Of a stretch of 64,000 nt of DNA, positions 23,690 through 36,138 are shown piece by piece. The stretch spans positions 186,001-250,000 of the forward strand of contig JAOTON010001699.1 of the NCBI GenBank assembly GCA_034440635.1, written 5' to 3'. The DNA is from Lepas anatifera. Lineage: Eukaryota; Arthropoda; Thecostraca; Lepadidae. Position numbers and translations under genes: made by a program. Position 1 is the stretch's first letter. Each line of letters starts with the position of its first letter. The notes under the pieces are model-generated. The model had not been told where the DNA came from and made no database searches. It saw only the letters and a list, made by a program, of their open reading frames with translations.

Positions 23690-23860
23690 ACGCATCAACT
23701 GCCAACAACGCCTCAACTTTTCGGTAACTCTACTCCGCCAGAAGGGGGTTGGGGATCAGATTGTTCTTATTTAGAGAACCCGCCGGGCCTTGAACCCAGG
23801 ACCTGTGACTCAGGAGATAGACACTTTGTCCTGGCACTAGAGTTTCGTTTTGGTGTGCAC
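23690..23860 (-). mobile_element. tRNA-derived SINE, diverged copy
   Basis: The minus strand has a B-box-like CTGGGTTCAAGGCCCGGCGG and, about 100 bases on, the tail GCAGTTGATGCGTTG (around 23692). The layout matches 14167-14347 and 62092-62270. The A box is degenerate. Confidence 0.45.
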
Positions 23861-24339
23861 ACGTTTCCTCAAATGAGATGTAGGAGGTGTGGTGCATGCT
23901 TTATTCCCTGGGAACAGAAGGCAGTTGTTTGCATCTACATGCTCATACTTTCCTACCCACAATACCTTTTTACATATTTGCATTCCCTGTGTCAATGTAA
24001 CTTGTCCTGAGAAGAGTCAACTCGAACTTCTAAGACCGTTTACCGGTCGGAGAACTAACTCAGTCGACATTTGGTGCTTTTCTGTCATGCTTGTAAACAG
24101 TAAGTGAAGGTTACGCACTGGAGTGACCTGTAGATGTTTAGTGACCTTACAACAATAAACTTCACATCTGGCGATCTTCTGAATCCATCTTATGCAAGCC
24201 TCCCCTAGGCGATTCTGGAGGGCATGTGCTATCCACTGGGACCAACCACAGCATGAAACCACGTACTTAGTCGGCCAAGGTTGCGGTGATGGTTAATATC
24301 AGCAGATGATGTACTAACTAGCTGTCGTTACCGCCCACA

Positions 24340-24960
24340 CTTGGCTGTGAGTGGCTCCCCAGTCGGGGGCTGACTCCCACCGCCGCGGCCTCGGCAGAGG
24401 AAGCGGATCCTCCCAGGCTGGGTCACGGGCACCCTGCAGCCACAACGGGGTCACAGAGGTCACGACGCAGCGCCCCCGGGCGTGCGGAAGTGAGCTGCGC
24501 CGCTGACTGCCGCCACTTCCGGCCGGGAGGAGAGCTACACCGGGCGGCTACACCGCGGCTACAGAGCTGATGAGGGCTTGTGTTAAGACATCAGCGTGTG
24601 GGGGCGGCGGCGGGAACGTCACGTACAGGCGGAGCTATTTCCCAGTGTTCCCAGGAACAATGCCGGCTCTCTCAGCGCCGACACGGCCACGATGGGTCCG
24701 GACATTTCCGTTTACAGACCATCCGGGTGGATGGTGGGCTGCTGCTGGGCAGTTATGGGCCTGCGCTCAGCTCTCTAGTGCTGTGGGGCGGAGAAGCACA
24801 GCGCTGGGAGCACGTGTGCTTTGCCACAGTGCTGGGAACACGTATGCTCTAAACGGCGCCACTACGCCACGAACACAGGATGACGAAACGCCTTCTCTCT
24901 ATGGTGAACTGTAAACGCGGTCAGAGCGCCCGCCCAACACCGCCACGCGGTACACACCAG
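24340..24960. other. CpG-rich island
   Basis: A GC-rich stretch with three plus-strand open frames of about 60 to 114 codons, none resembling a known protein. It could be a regulatory or 5-prime transcript region. Confidence 0.3.
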
Positions 24961-26270
24961 TCAATTTTTATGACTTTGCGCTATGTAAGGCTCGGTGCAA
25001 CAACTTCAATGGACGTTCGCTGTTCTGAGCTGCGCTCGTGACCCGTGTGTTTTCATGGCTCAAACGCACTGTGACGGGTTGTGAATGGACAAGATTTTAG
25101 GCACTTGAGAGTTATATGCCACTCTTTGGCAGTGTGGGTAGAAGGGCGCTTGTCAGACATTCTCTGTGTTTTTTTTGCATTGATCCTTCTGTCTATGCGG
25201 TGCGACATCGTTCTTCTTATATGGACTGTTGTAAAGGTCGTTATATTTAACTAAGATTGAGCACCTTCATAACGGTTTGAAACTTTTCCTTTGTCCAATA
25301 CTCGTAACTCGTCGTTTAGAGATAAATACGTTCGTGTTCTGGAATCCCAGAGCAGCCTGTCTTTTTCGTATCCAGTCACTATCGTTAATTGCCCTGAGGT
25401 AATTATGAGGAATGGGAGGAAAGACTATGATCTCCGCCCTAGGAAACTATGTTTGCCTTAGGCGATGATTTAAAAGCAAGATATGAAACCAGCGAGTTTT
25501 CGGGGTGCTCTACAATATCAGTATCTCAATTTCAAAGCCGTTCAAGATGGCACGGTTGTTCTAAATTTCGATGTTGTTGCTAGTGTCAGAGCTGGCCAGC
25601 TATTTGATTGCTGTCATGCATCCAATATGAGTTATAGGCTCTTACTGCCCTAATGATGGCTAAACTTCCGCGTTTATGCATGCGAATTATGTCTTGCTGA
25701 TTTACTTTTCCTGGCCTGAATTATGAGAAATCGAATGACGTTCCCTTTTCTTTCATCATCATCTGTATCTCCAGTTTTGACAACGCTTTGACAACGCAGT
25801 CCGGCAAACAAGTCCGAAATTAGTGATTCGGACTCGGAGTCACAGGGTCGTGCGGTTTATTTAGTCTCCAGTCGATGCGTCAATATAGTTTGCCCTCGGT
25901 GACCGGGGCCTCAAAGTTTTGTTTGGCAAGTTCAAACGAGACGTAAGTTTTGATTATGCTTGAAGTCTTTTCACACAGTGGGGGCTCTAAGGCCGTTATT
26001 TCTCATCTGAGTTAACCGATTTAATCACTCACTTCTATTTTCGATAAATCATCGCGTCAATGCCATTGGTATCGTTAATAAAAAATGGCTTATAAATAAG
26101 CTATAACCTGCGTGGGTGCAAGGATGTGCGTTACCTTGGAGAGCTGAGATGTCTGACATATCGCTTCCTGTTGGAATGGATCGTAAACTTTATGATCACC
26201 CCGTTTGGCGGGGCCTGATGCTCATTGCTCGTAAAGCTGTGATATCCGGGGGCGGTCTGGTCTGCTCCAA
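24961..26270. other. Gene-free AT-richer stretch
   Basis: No supported coding exon, RNA gene or repeat. Confidence 0.4.
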
Positions 26271-26379
26271 CAAAGACGTGTGAGCCGGGGCACCTTCTCA
26301 GAAGTGGTGTGCCATTGCGTACATGGATGGCTGTTAGTCAGGATGGTTGCAGTTTACACAGTGAGTTCAGCGTGCGAGT

Positions 26380-27240
26380 TGGAGTTGTCTCGGGCAGCCT
26401 GGCACGGGACTAACTCTGTTCCGCCCGTTCGCATCATCTCGAGCTGCCGGACCCTTCGCCGTCATTGGCAGCAGTGTAGGGACTACCACAGCCTGAGCAT
26501 GAATATTCAGCGGCCGGGGCGCAGGTGCCGCCCGTGGGCGGCCGCGACGAGGCAGGCCGACCCCCGGCTCTATCCAATTACTCGCAATACGGCCGTCTCA
26601 GCCCGACCCGCCGCGGCCCCAGCTAATGGATGGCGCGATCGGTACCTGCCGAAAAAGCGCCAGTCCTGCCGGTGCTCCCCGCTCGCCCCCGGAGGTGGCC
26701 CGTCCAGGTGTCTGTCCTGTCTGGACTGGAGTCGGCTGGTACGTATTTCGCGCCTTCCCAGCGCCGTTTATAGACGGGCCTGCCTCCGCCGCACCCCTGC
26801 AGCCCCCGTCCAGCACGCCCTGAGCGCGCTCGTTAGTGAGCGGCCATATTTGGTCTGCGTTCTCTGTACAGCTGTAATGAATGGCCGGCGGTGGCGGTGT
26901 GCATGGTGTGAGCTATTCAGTGCGGCGGGGCCGTGCCCTCGGTTCCACTGCCGCCTCGCTGCATCTGACAGGCTGCAAGCCTCGCTACTGCCGCGCTGTT
27001 TACGGAGCCGACGGCTCTCCCCGCCGCGCCCGGAATTGAACTCGTCAGCGCGGCCGGCCTTGGGCGGAATTGAAGCGCCGACGTCGACGGTCGCACGCCG
27101 TCGCTGCCGTTGTGATGGAGTGGAGGTGGTGTCGGTACCGACGTCACGCACCTGCGCGCGGCGACGGTGCCGGCGGCAGCTGCAACGTCACAGTGGCCGA
27201 CGGCGCGCCGCATCTGAATTGTTTCACATCCTGTGTGCGC
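26380..27240. other. Large CpG-rich island
   Basis: The longest CpG-rich island of the left half. It is open for 326 codons on the plus strand (26280-27260), and frames of 127 and 179 codons lie opposite. All translations are rich in Arg, Ala, Ser and Cys without a domain, and simultaneous openness on both strands argues for base composition rather than coding. A promoter-associated island is the simplest reading. Confidence 0.4.
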
Positions 27241-28044
27241 CGCTAATGCTGCCGAGATGACGTTTCGATTTGTACAAGGTCTAGACCAACCAGAAACGGA
27301 TTCAAGGAAACGGAAGAGATGGTCACCCCTTAAGTTCACAGGGTTATTGGAAAACTGCAGAGTCGCCAAAGGCCTGGCGTGAATAGGCAAACGTCTGTGG
27401 GCTATAGAGGTATTGCGGTACAAATACGTTAAACTTGGCTTTAGAAGGTATCCCAAACAGATTACTCCTCGTTTTCCGGCATGCTCCTTATAATGGGTAT
27501 GTTTTGGCTCTCATAATTTGCCCCTTGCATTATTTCACGAAGTTTCTAAGGAAAAAAGCATTCCAAGTGTTGTACTGTCGCTCCTTAAGACTTCGCCTCT
27601 TGAACGAAAACCTAAATCCATCACTGGTGTCAACACGCCTGAATAAGTTAAATCTTGGGAGTGCTGGACCGAGCTCACGGCAACAGTAACACCGTTGTCA
27701 GGCATACAAATCAGTGGGTAATGAGGGACGTTTGAGGCGTCTTTCGTTAGATCTTAGGAATTTTATAATACCAACGGCATGGATGGGATGATGGTCGTGG
27801 TTTGATGCTACGTGCGTGCATAGGTGTTGGTATTATCTCTTTTAGGTCATCTTTTATTGCTTTATCATATCGACGTGAACAAGTAAAAAACCCTCCTGAG
27901 TGAACCTTCTTGGGATACACCTGAATCTGAACCTGAATCAGGCATTATTTCGGGCCTGTTCGCTGGAGCCCGCCGGCCGACGCGGCACGCAGCGCCTCTC
28001 CTAGGTCGTATCGCGGAACCGCGGCGGCGGCGCCCGGCCACGAC
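27241..28044. other. Gene-free stretch
   Basis: Nothing supported between the CpG island and the 26-bp satellite. Confidence 0.4.
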
Positions 28045-28744
28045 GTCCAGCCGCAGACGATTGGCTCTGCGTCCAGCCACAGACGGTCGGCTCTGCGTCC
28101 AGCCACAGACGGTCGGCTCTGCGTCCAGCCTCAGACGGTCGGCTCTGCGTCCAGCCACAGACGGTCGGCTCTGCGTCCAGCCACAGACGGTCGGCTCTGC
28201 GTCCAGCCACAGACGGTCGGCTCTGCGTCCAGCCACAGACGGTCGGCTCTGCGTCCACCCTCAGACGGTCGGCTCTGCGTCCAGCCGCAGACAGTCGCCT
28301 CTGCGTCCAGTCTCAGACGGTCGGCTCTGCGTCCAGCCACTGACGGTCGGCTCTGCGTCCAGCCACAGACGGTCGGCTCTGCGTCCAGCCACAGACGGTC
28401 GGCTCTGCGTCCAGCCGCAGAGAGTCGCCTCTGCGTCCAGCCACAGATGGTCGGCTCTGCGTCCAGCCACAGACGGTCGGCTCTGCGTCCAGCCACAGAC
28501 GGTCGGCTCTGCGTCCAGCCACAGACGGTCGGCTCTGCGTCCACCCTCAGACGGTCGGCTCTGCGTCCACCCGCAGACAGTCGCCTCTGCGTCCAGCCTC
28601 AGACGGTCGGCTCTGCGTCCAGCCACTGACGGTCGGCTCTGCGTCCAGCCACAGACGGTCGGCTCTGCGTCCAGCCTCAGACGGTCGGCTCTGCGTCCAG
28701 CCACAGACGGTCGGCTCTGCGTCCAGCCACAGACGGTCGGCTCT
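28045..28744. repeat. 26-bp satellite, about 27 copies, with a higher-order repeat
   Basis: A unit of 26 bp built on CCAGCCACAGACGGTCGGCT. A run of variant units (GTCCACCC, then CGCAGACAGTCGCC, then CCACTGACGG) appears at 28253 and again at 28539, exactly 286 bp or 11 units later, so part of the array was duplicated as a block. The unit lacks stops in many frames, giving long open frames on both strands that I do not regard as genes. Confidence 0.95.
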
Positions 28745-28847
28745 CGTTCCCTCTGCGCCGCCAGTGTGGAGTGAGCTTTCCCATCTGCCGCCAACGCAGC
28801 GCCGCCGGAGCCGCTGGCCACTGCGCTAGTCACCTGTTTCCAGCTGA

Positions 28848-29045
28848 CCACTGGCCGGTGGAGGAGCGCGTCCCGGCCGATTCGGCAATTCTGAACATTA
28901 GGACACATTTCTGCACAGGTGGCCACTGGCCGCTGAGGGGTGTGGCCCGGCTGGAACGGCGATTTCGAAGATTAGGACGCAAATTCTGAACAGGTGGCGA
29001 CTGGCCGGCGGGACGGCGCGCCCCAGCCGATACGGTAATAGTGAG
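28848..29045. repeat. 75-bp tandem repeat, about 2.6 copies
   Basis: CCACTGGCCG-type starts lie at 28848, 28923 and 28998, exactly 75 bp apart. Each is followed by a GC-rich half and a half containing TTCTGAACA or a relative. It begins about 100 bp after the 26-bp satellite. Confidence 0.85.
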
Positions 29046-29164
29046 GGACTAAACCCGCTCAGGTCACCCCCTCACCAGTCAGTTGCCCGCCGACCTACGT
29101 CGGGTAAACTTATTGAGCGCCGGAGCGTCTTAGAGGAACTGATCCTAAGCCTGGAGATGCACTG

Positions 29165-29225
29165 CCACTGTATGTTTTTGAGCAGCCGGCCGGAGCCCAA
29201 CGCTCTATCAACTGAGGTACCGGGC
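29165..29225 (-). other. tRNA A-box-like segment
   Basis: The minus strand reads GGTACCTCAGTTGATAGAGC, close to the D-arm/A-box part of a tRNA. No B box is found downstream, so it may be a truncated SINE head. Confidence 0.3.
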
Positions 29226-29749
29226 AGAGAATTTTCGATTCTGAAAGTCCTGTTTGTCCTATAAGTCATAGGCGAATCCAGGATTGCGGATCTAGGGGGC
29301 ACATGGTTGGGGCGGGGGCGCCATCCCGACCAGGAGCGGTGCCACTTTTGGACGGCAAAACCTATAATTTGGGCGCCAAATCCTATTGTGGGGGCGCCGA
29401 CAGACTTCTATCGGTGATAGTCACATTCTGGGGGTAGAGGTGGGAAGCGACATTTCGAAGGGGGAGGGGGGCGTGACCATTGCGAGAGAAACCGAGGGTC
29501 GTTCAGGGGAGGGGAAAGTGTGCTCTGGATTCGCCTGTGTTGTAAGTGTACGCTGTACATTTATCAGACCGTGATTTGATACTGTACTAGATCCAAATGC
29601 AACAGGAATATATTGTAATTGTATGCGCATTGTACTGTCGGAAGTGTATAAGTACCTAGTCTACATTAACATTCTACAGATAATTGTACAGTAGGTGGTA
29701 GAAGGTAACATACCTGAATGCGTATTTGACACTCTGTACAATGACGTAG

Positions 29750-29960
29750 CTGTCGTTCGGAGGGCCCCACCGCACACGGCAGCCACCCACCACTACTCCG
29801 TACGGCCGGTGGTGGCCTTGTCCGCCGCCCGTGCCTGTGACCCCGGTGACCTCGCCGCCTCTGCAGCGCCTGGGGCACCGCTGGGGGCGCCGCCGCAGCG
29901 TCAGTGGGGCTGACGTGCTGGCCGGCTCCGCCCACACGGCCCTGCTGCCGCCCATCCACT
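29750..29960. other. CpG-rich island
   Basis: A short GC-rich block with open frames on both strands and no recognisable motif. Confidence 0.3.
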
Positions 29961-32900
29961 CCCAGATGTTGTGCAACGCTCTCCCAAACCGGCTGCGAGT
30001 GCATTTGAAACTGCAGATGTGTACCGGAGTCGGGCGAAACGTGGAGGAGGCACAAGACAGCATTTGTATATACCAAAGTTTTTATTCTGCCTAATTACGC
30101 AATAGATCAAAATCATACCACCTCTTCAAGCTCTTGCTTTCTGTGTAAGTGTCACAAAACCATTTGGTGCCTTAAATCAGCGATTGGCTCAAATGCAAGC
30201 TTAGACTAGGAAGTGGAATCGTGAGCATTTGACGGCTTGATTTAGCTAATACTAGTTACTAATACAGCTTGTAGTGCTGATGGCATTAGTTCTACTGGTA
30301 CCGAGCAAATCGAGAATATGATGAGAGGGATTTAAAGTCTGTTTTTGTGCTGCGCACATTATATGCAATCATATTTCGTCACACAAGTACTTGTGTTCCT
30401 AGGTTGACAACTGTGAATTGTCGATAGATCTTAAGGACGTTTTCTGTCTTTTCTGTGAGGTTTCCCCGAGAAGTTTTAACTTCACTGTAAATTGAATGTC
30501 CTCTGGTGGGTGAAATATTGAATTATTTCTGAAATCACGAGAGGGAAATAGGTCATTTCAGAAACGAGTGAATCGGTGAAATTAGCTCCGGATATACATA
30601 TAAGGAAGGAAGAGGTGATTTTGTTTCACCTTATCATGGGGTAGACCATGGATAGTTTACATCGTCATGGATGATATCTACTCCATGACATGGTACCTAA
30701 TCTAGAACCGCCTTGAATGACACGGCCAACATTGTTTGATATGTTGTACGATATACAATCAAAACCCACACAACATTTCATTTAATCTCATTTTATCTAT
30801 TTGTTCGTGTGGAGAAAAGCGTTTCTTTGAATTTTCATCTCTCAGTCTTTTTGAGGGCATGGTGGTGGCATTGATAGGCTGTCCGAAGGAGTGGTGATTT
30901 TGAATCTCTATAAGTGCGCTCTACCCTGCTTTTGTACTTTTGCTTTGCTTAAGAAACCGCTACCACCTGGAGAGTCCACAAATAGCGGGGTAGCGGACTA
31001 GAGTGATGAACCACCCGGTTCTGGGTGATTGGCTCTGATTCTAAAAATGCAACTGATTTTCACGCTGAAAATGCTGAAAAATGTGTTTTAGTATTTTATG
31101 GTCATTATGTTGATAGCCTCTGCGTGCTATTTTGCGTTCGAGGATCAAAAGCACGTATTCGCACGTACTTGAAAGATTCTTGAAAGTAGCGTGCCATTTT
31201 TTCCAGCTACACGCTGGTCCAGCTCAATTGTTGGTATGTATTATCTCTTCCACTGGAAACACTGCCAACGCTCTGAGCGACCGGTATATTTTATGTGAGA
31301 ACCATCGGAGGGCAGCCGCGAACCATCTGAAGCTGGCTGAAACGCTGAGCGTAGAGGGAACGATTGGTCTACAATTCACAGATTGTTGACCGCAGCGGGG
31401 GCGGTGGCTGCTAACTGCCATTGCATGTCGGCTGTTCATTGGCGCACTTGTGGTACAATTGCTCTCAGAGCCTCCGCTGAAACCGCCTCTCAACAAAGCG
31501 TAGTGGGTGTGCGCTCGGCTGCGTAGCCTGGCCCCGTTTCTGCTGGTGGTGGCAATCAAATATTTTACACAGGGTCACCTCATGCAATGTCGGTTTCAGC
31601 CACAGGCCCACGGAGAAGTTAATTTTGACGCCCAGAAGAAGGGGACATGCTGGGTCCGGATTAACTGCAAGATATGTACATGGTCGTCCGTTAGATTTCG
31701 CTGGAATCCGAAAACTTTTAGGAAAAGGGTGCAGCTCCTTTTTTTAATTTTATTTGTTTTGAATGTATGAACGAATTTCGCACGCCCGACCGTCCCCCCC
31801 CGTCCACTGGTCACACCAACAAAAAACCCGAGTGGTGGTGAAGGACAGGACAGACACTAGCACCATCTGTGTGCTCGATTTTCGTTATCGAATCATTCAG
31901 CGACTACCAGCATCTTTGTTTTGCTTCTTCTTATAGGCTTATCACCTACATTTCCCGCTGGACCTAACGGGTTTGGTTTTGCCAACGGGTGTTGGCGCCA
32001 CCCATACTCATTGTCTTACAGGCCCTTTTTTATTTACCTACGTCTTGGTCGTGACTTTAAAATTGGTGCATGCCATCGATGTTGAAATATGTACCGAATA
32101 TCACAGTAAGTACCTAAAAAGTGAAAGTGCTTCAAGTTTGTGTGCCAGAATTATTGAACAAGGAATAAGCCTTTAAAACGCATGACATTTCACAAGGCAA
32201 GTACTCAAATGTAAGTAATGTTAGGATTAAAGATTAGGGAGAAGAAACAAAAACGTTTTGTTGTAATGATAACATGAATATTTGTGAACATAGCCATGTT
32301 GTGGTGCTTTTGCCTGTGGTTCCAGTATAAGTGAGAAGTCACCAGGCCGTGTTGGGATGTTTTTTCTGCTTCAATTTTGGAAACCGAATTCAGTGCTTTA
32401 TGTGTAATTCATGTATTCCATTTTGATGTCAGTTTGTGTCCCTTCACATACTCCCTGTACTAATAATAATCGTTCCATTCCGAAGCAACGACATCAATAT
32501 GTATGCAATAAACGTCGAGAGCCGGTTACGGCGTCTGTTGGCGGCCGAGGCGACAGTAACGAGAAAACGAAATGATAAGAGACGTTGCAACGAAGGTGAG
32601 AATGCGACGACGCATCTTTTTTGACGTAACTAGCCAAAATATCGCAGAGAAGGGGTGGGGTTCATCCGCTGCAGTCATAGGTTTCAGGAGTATTGCACCA
32701 TGGTGTGATATTTGCAACGGATGTTTGCAACTTCTTCAATGCTTTTGTGCGGTATTTGATGACAGAAACATAATTTTTGGGTTTGGCTTCAAGGCCTTGA
32801 CCGGGCAGAGGTTAGCTTCAACGATTAGGGAGATGATAAAGCCAGCATGTAGAAGACAATATGGCAACAGCTCCGTTATCCGTGCACTGCAATAATTTCA

Positions 32901-33185
32901 CGTGGAAAAACGTTATAGTCTGTACACCCCTGAGACTGAAGCTAGTCTCTCTTACCTTGAGTACAGGAGATGCCAAGTATCTATTTCGGCAGGCGATATC
33001 CATAATCCCACAATACTGTAATAAGTGGGTCATTGTTAACGCGACGAATTGACGTGTCGTCGATGCGTCTTAGTACCCTCATAACTTACGGACATGTCAA
33101 TGGATTTGTAATGCTTGTACGGTGGAAACGGTTGAATACATCACCATAGTACAGAATAAGGCCATGACCACGCTTAGCATAATAC
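29961..33185. other. Long stretch without a supported gene
   Basis: More than 3 kb of AT-richer sequence. I see no exon with a coding signature, no RNA gene and no clear repeat. Short frames near 31132-31770 and 32436-32895 lack family resemblance. Confidence 0.4.
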
Positions 33186-33510
33186 ATGCCTGAGACTGTC
33201 ACTGGTCTGGGGCGTGTGGGGCGTCGTGTAGCTGCGCCGTTCACAGCTAATGCCCTCCCACGCGACATGCGACCTGCCACTAAACGGCCACCTCGGCGGG
33301 TGGAGCGGCTCTGCGGAACAGCTGTCAGTCGGCTGAGAGGTGGTGAGTGGCCCCCGGGCCGGCGGGGTCACGGCGAGGTCGGGGGTCACCGGGTCACCGC
33401 TGACCACCTGTGGCGGCCGCGGCAGAGACTGCAGGCGAGCTCTGACAGCGTGTGTGGTCAGCTGTCGGATGGGCTGGAGAGGCGACCTGACACTGCAGGG
33501 TTTGGGTAGT
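33186..33510. other. CpG-rich island
   Basis: A GC-rich block open in several frames on both strands, with no motif that would support a gene. Confidence 0.3.
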
Positions 33511-34310
33511 GCGGAGAGTAGGTCTGTCCACACAAACGGAAAGGTAGAGACTGCTTATTAAGGACGGGAATTCAGAGTCATCTTGTGTTCGCGCAATCAA
33601 GTGTGTAGGTGACATAATACATACATTTTTATCTTTCAGCGGTCTCCATTTGGATATACATGCTTAGGTCTTTCACCTGGTCTTTTCTTAAAGAATATAC
33701 TATTTGTACGATAGTAATATCCATTTCACACACATTCGCTCCGGCATTATTTTACGTCCATCTCCTTTACCGTCGTAAATTAAACCGCTACATTCGAGCA
33801 TTTATAGTGCAAAATTCTAGATAGAATCCCGCCTAGACAGACATTTAATGGATTTAATGTGAAAGATACGACTAATCCGAGGTGAAATCTGGAAACAGAA
33901 CTGGGTGTATTGGAAAATTTGATTATTTGTCAAGGGCCGATGTGTGCCTTGTTGAATAACCCTCTATTCAAAGGGCCTGCTTGACAGCTTGTCGGCCACC
34001 TGACTGCGTAGCGGCGCTCCGGAGCCTGCGGGCTCTGTTTCAGGCCCGCTCCACTTTTCGGGGTATAATCAGGCGCCAGTGATTGATCGTAAGGTGTAAC
34101 AACACTTGACTTGATTAGCGACAAAATGAAACAGCATTTCCCTTAATTTATCAGCTTTAATGGTTTCTATCTCATTCAGGTCCGCCATCGCTTCATCGTT
34201 GAGTGATCACAAATTTTTAGTCTGTTCAGCCAGGTTGGTCTGATTGGCGTGTTTCTTTTGAACTAGTGTCGGATCACTGCGATGCAAATAGCTTTCCATC
34301 TTCGATGCGA
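33511..34310. other. Gene-free stretch
   Basis: Nothing supported before the CT microsatellite. Confidence 0.35.
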
Positions 34311-34314
34311 GTTT

Positions 34315-34330
34315 TCTCTCTGTCTCTCTC

Positions 34331-34374
<44 letters not shown>
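34315..34374. repeat. (CT)n microsatellite
   Basis: About 60 bp of nearly pure CT dinucleotide. Confidence 0.95.
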
Positions 34375-34375
<1 letters not shown>

Positions 34376-35089
34376 CTCGTCTCTTTCTTTATCTCTGCCT
34401 TCCGCCCCTTCCCGTGATAACTAATTGGATTCGCCACACAATTTTAACGACGCTTTTCTCATAATTGGGCTGTATTCTGCTAGAGTGATAACTCGTGCTA
34501 TATCATTAATAACATCGTAACTTGATCAGCGGACTGTAACAATTCACCGGGTTGGCTGTAAAAGATTATATCTCGATTCGACGCCTACTTGGAACGTTGG
34601 GCAAGCGGCGACAATGCGGAAGTAATGATGTCGAGAAAAATCAGAGTGAATTAGAACTGCGATCCGTATAATTTATTTGCTGTTGCCTTGACCATGAGGC
34701 CATCGACCGAGGTCCACTGTTGTTATCGGCCTCCACGTATGCCTGGGGGCTGCGTTGCTTTCGACTGTTGGAGCGGGTCCCACCTCAGCGCTGCTGGCAC
34801 GTGTCTCCCCTCCTCACTCTCCTGTTACAGGCGACAGCCTTAAAGTGCGGATTTGTTTGTCTTGCTGCAGTATTTACCTCTTACCAGGCGTCCTTTGTTT
34901 TGCATTTGCTTCGAGGCGTCTTTAAAGATGCTTAATTTTCATCTGCATCACGTATAATTGAACTATTAGACAAGGTCCATCCATTAGAGGCTGGTATTGG
35001 CACCTGCCCTAGCATAAGCCCGCGACCTGTTCTTGTTTCATCCAGTCGTTTTTAATTACAGCCTGTGAGAACTTTTCTGTGGGAGGATG

Positions 35090-35337
35090 CAGGGGCGTGG
35101 ATCTCCCAAAAATCATTGGGGGTGCCCAAACTTCAAAGAATACGAATAACCATTACGCAAAAACAAATAACATTATTTTATCTTTGTTTTGGCCCTCGCA
35201 CAGGCCTGCTGAAGCAAATAAAACCAGTGTTAAGTCCTGAAAACGATAAACAGTTAAATTTCAAGGACTTTTAACATCACTTCAATGTTTCATTGGGGTG
35301 CCCGGGCAACCCCAAAGGGATATAAATCCCACCCCTG
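35090..35337. mobile_element. Non-autonomous hAT element, 248 bp
   Basis: It starts CAGGGGCGTGGATC and ends ATCCCACCCCTG, imperfect inverted repeats. A perfect 8-bp duplication GGAGGATG flanks it (35082-35089 and 35338-35345). Its ends differ from those of the 392 and 2251 elements, so it is a third hAT family. It is too short to encode a transposase. Confidence 0.9.
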
Positions 35338-35619
35338 GGAGGATGACATATCTCATGTGCTTTACCCGTAATCTAAAACCAAGTGTATGAGTGGAACGCG
35401 GCACCTGATCCCGCACTATTGCTGTGCGGGGCAGCACTGGCCCAGAAGCTTAGTGGCACGTACTGAATAATGATTGATGCTGATGCTGAATCAAAGTATG
35501 TCATACTTAAACTCATGTCGGATATTATTTGACTGAATGATAAGTGTGTGAACTGTGTCTCTGTGAGAAATAAAACATTTGGATAGTAACGAAACATCAT
35601 GGTTGATATTATAAGGTCG

Positions 35620-35663
35620 AGCGAGAGAGAGAGTGAGAGTGAGAGTGAGAGAGAGAGAGAGAG

Positions 35664-35694
<31 letters not shown>

Positions 35695-35700
35695 CAGAGA
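35620..35700. repeat. GA-rich run followed by (GAGCCA)n
   Basis: GAGAGT-type repeats to about 35662, then roughly six GAGCCA hexamers. Confidence 0.95.
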
Positions 35701-36069
35701 AGATTTCCCACCAAAAAATGTTGTAGCCCTTTTTGTGTTAAGGTTTGAATGTATGACTGACTCATTTGAGGCGTTTATTGATACAAGCAGATGATTCAAT
35801 ATGTCCAGTGTCTAGCTCCACGAAGCGATGTCTTCATGCGGTGTTTGATATCTAACCGGGGACGAACAATTTAGCCTTGGACTACCTGTTCGATTATTTT
35901 ACATTATTCTTTTGCCTTCAGTGATGTGAATCTTGGTTTATATAGTGCAGGTCATCGTTACTAAACATCCAATGACCAGCCTAGAAAGCAATATAACTAC
36001 TCAAACCGTCGAGCAGTGACTTCCTTAGCTAAAGCTGATCGCATACGGCATGTGGCAGGCTTCTGCGTG

Positions 36070-36138
36070 ATCTCTCTCTCTCTCTCCTCTCTCTTCTCTT
36101 CTTTCTTCTTTCTTCTTCTCTCTCTCTCCCTCTCTCTT
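36070..36138. repeat. CT/TTC-rich microsatellite
   Basis: A CT run passing into TTC-rich and back to CT-rich sequence. Confidence 0.93.

Noticed and set aside
26280..27260. 326-codon plus-strand open frame
   Set aside because: Lies in a CpG-rich island with frames of 127 and 179 codons open on the opposite strand; Arg/Ala/Ser/Cys-rich with no domain. Base composition explains it.
28045..28744. CRISPR-like regular array
   Set aside because: Direct tandem repeats with no unique spacers, in a eukaryotic context.
28061..28926. Long open frames on both strands (up to 237 codons)
   Set aside because: They translate the 26-bp satellite; both strands and several frames are open at once.
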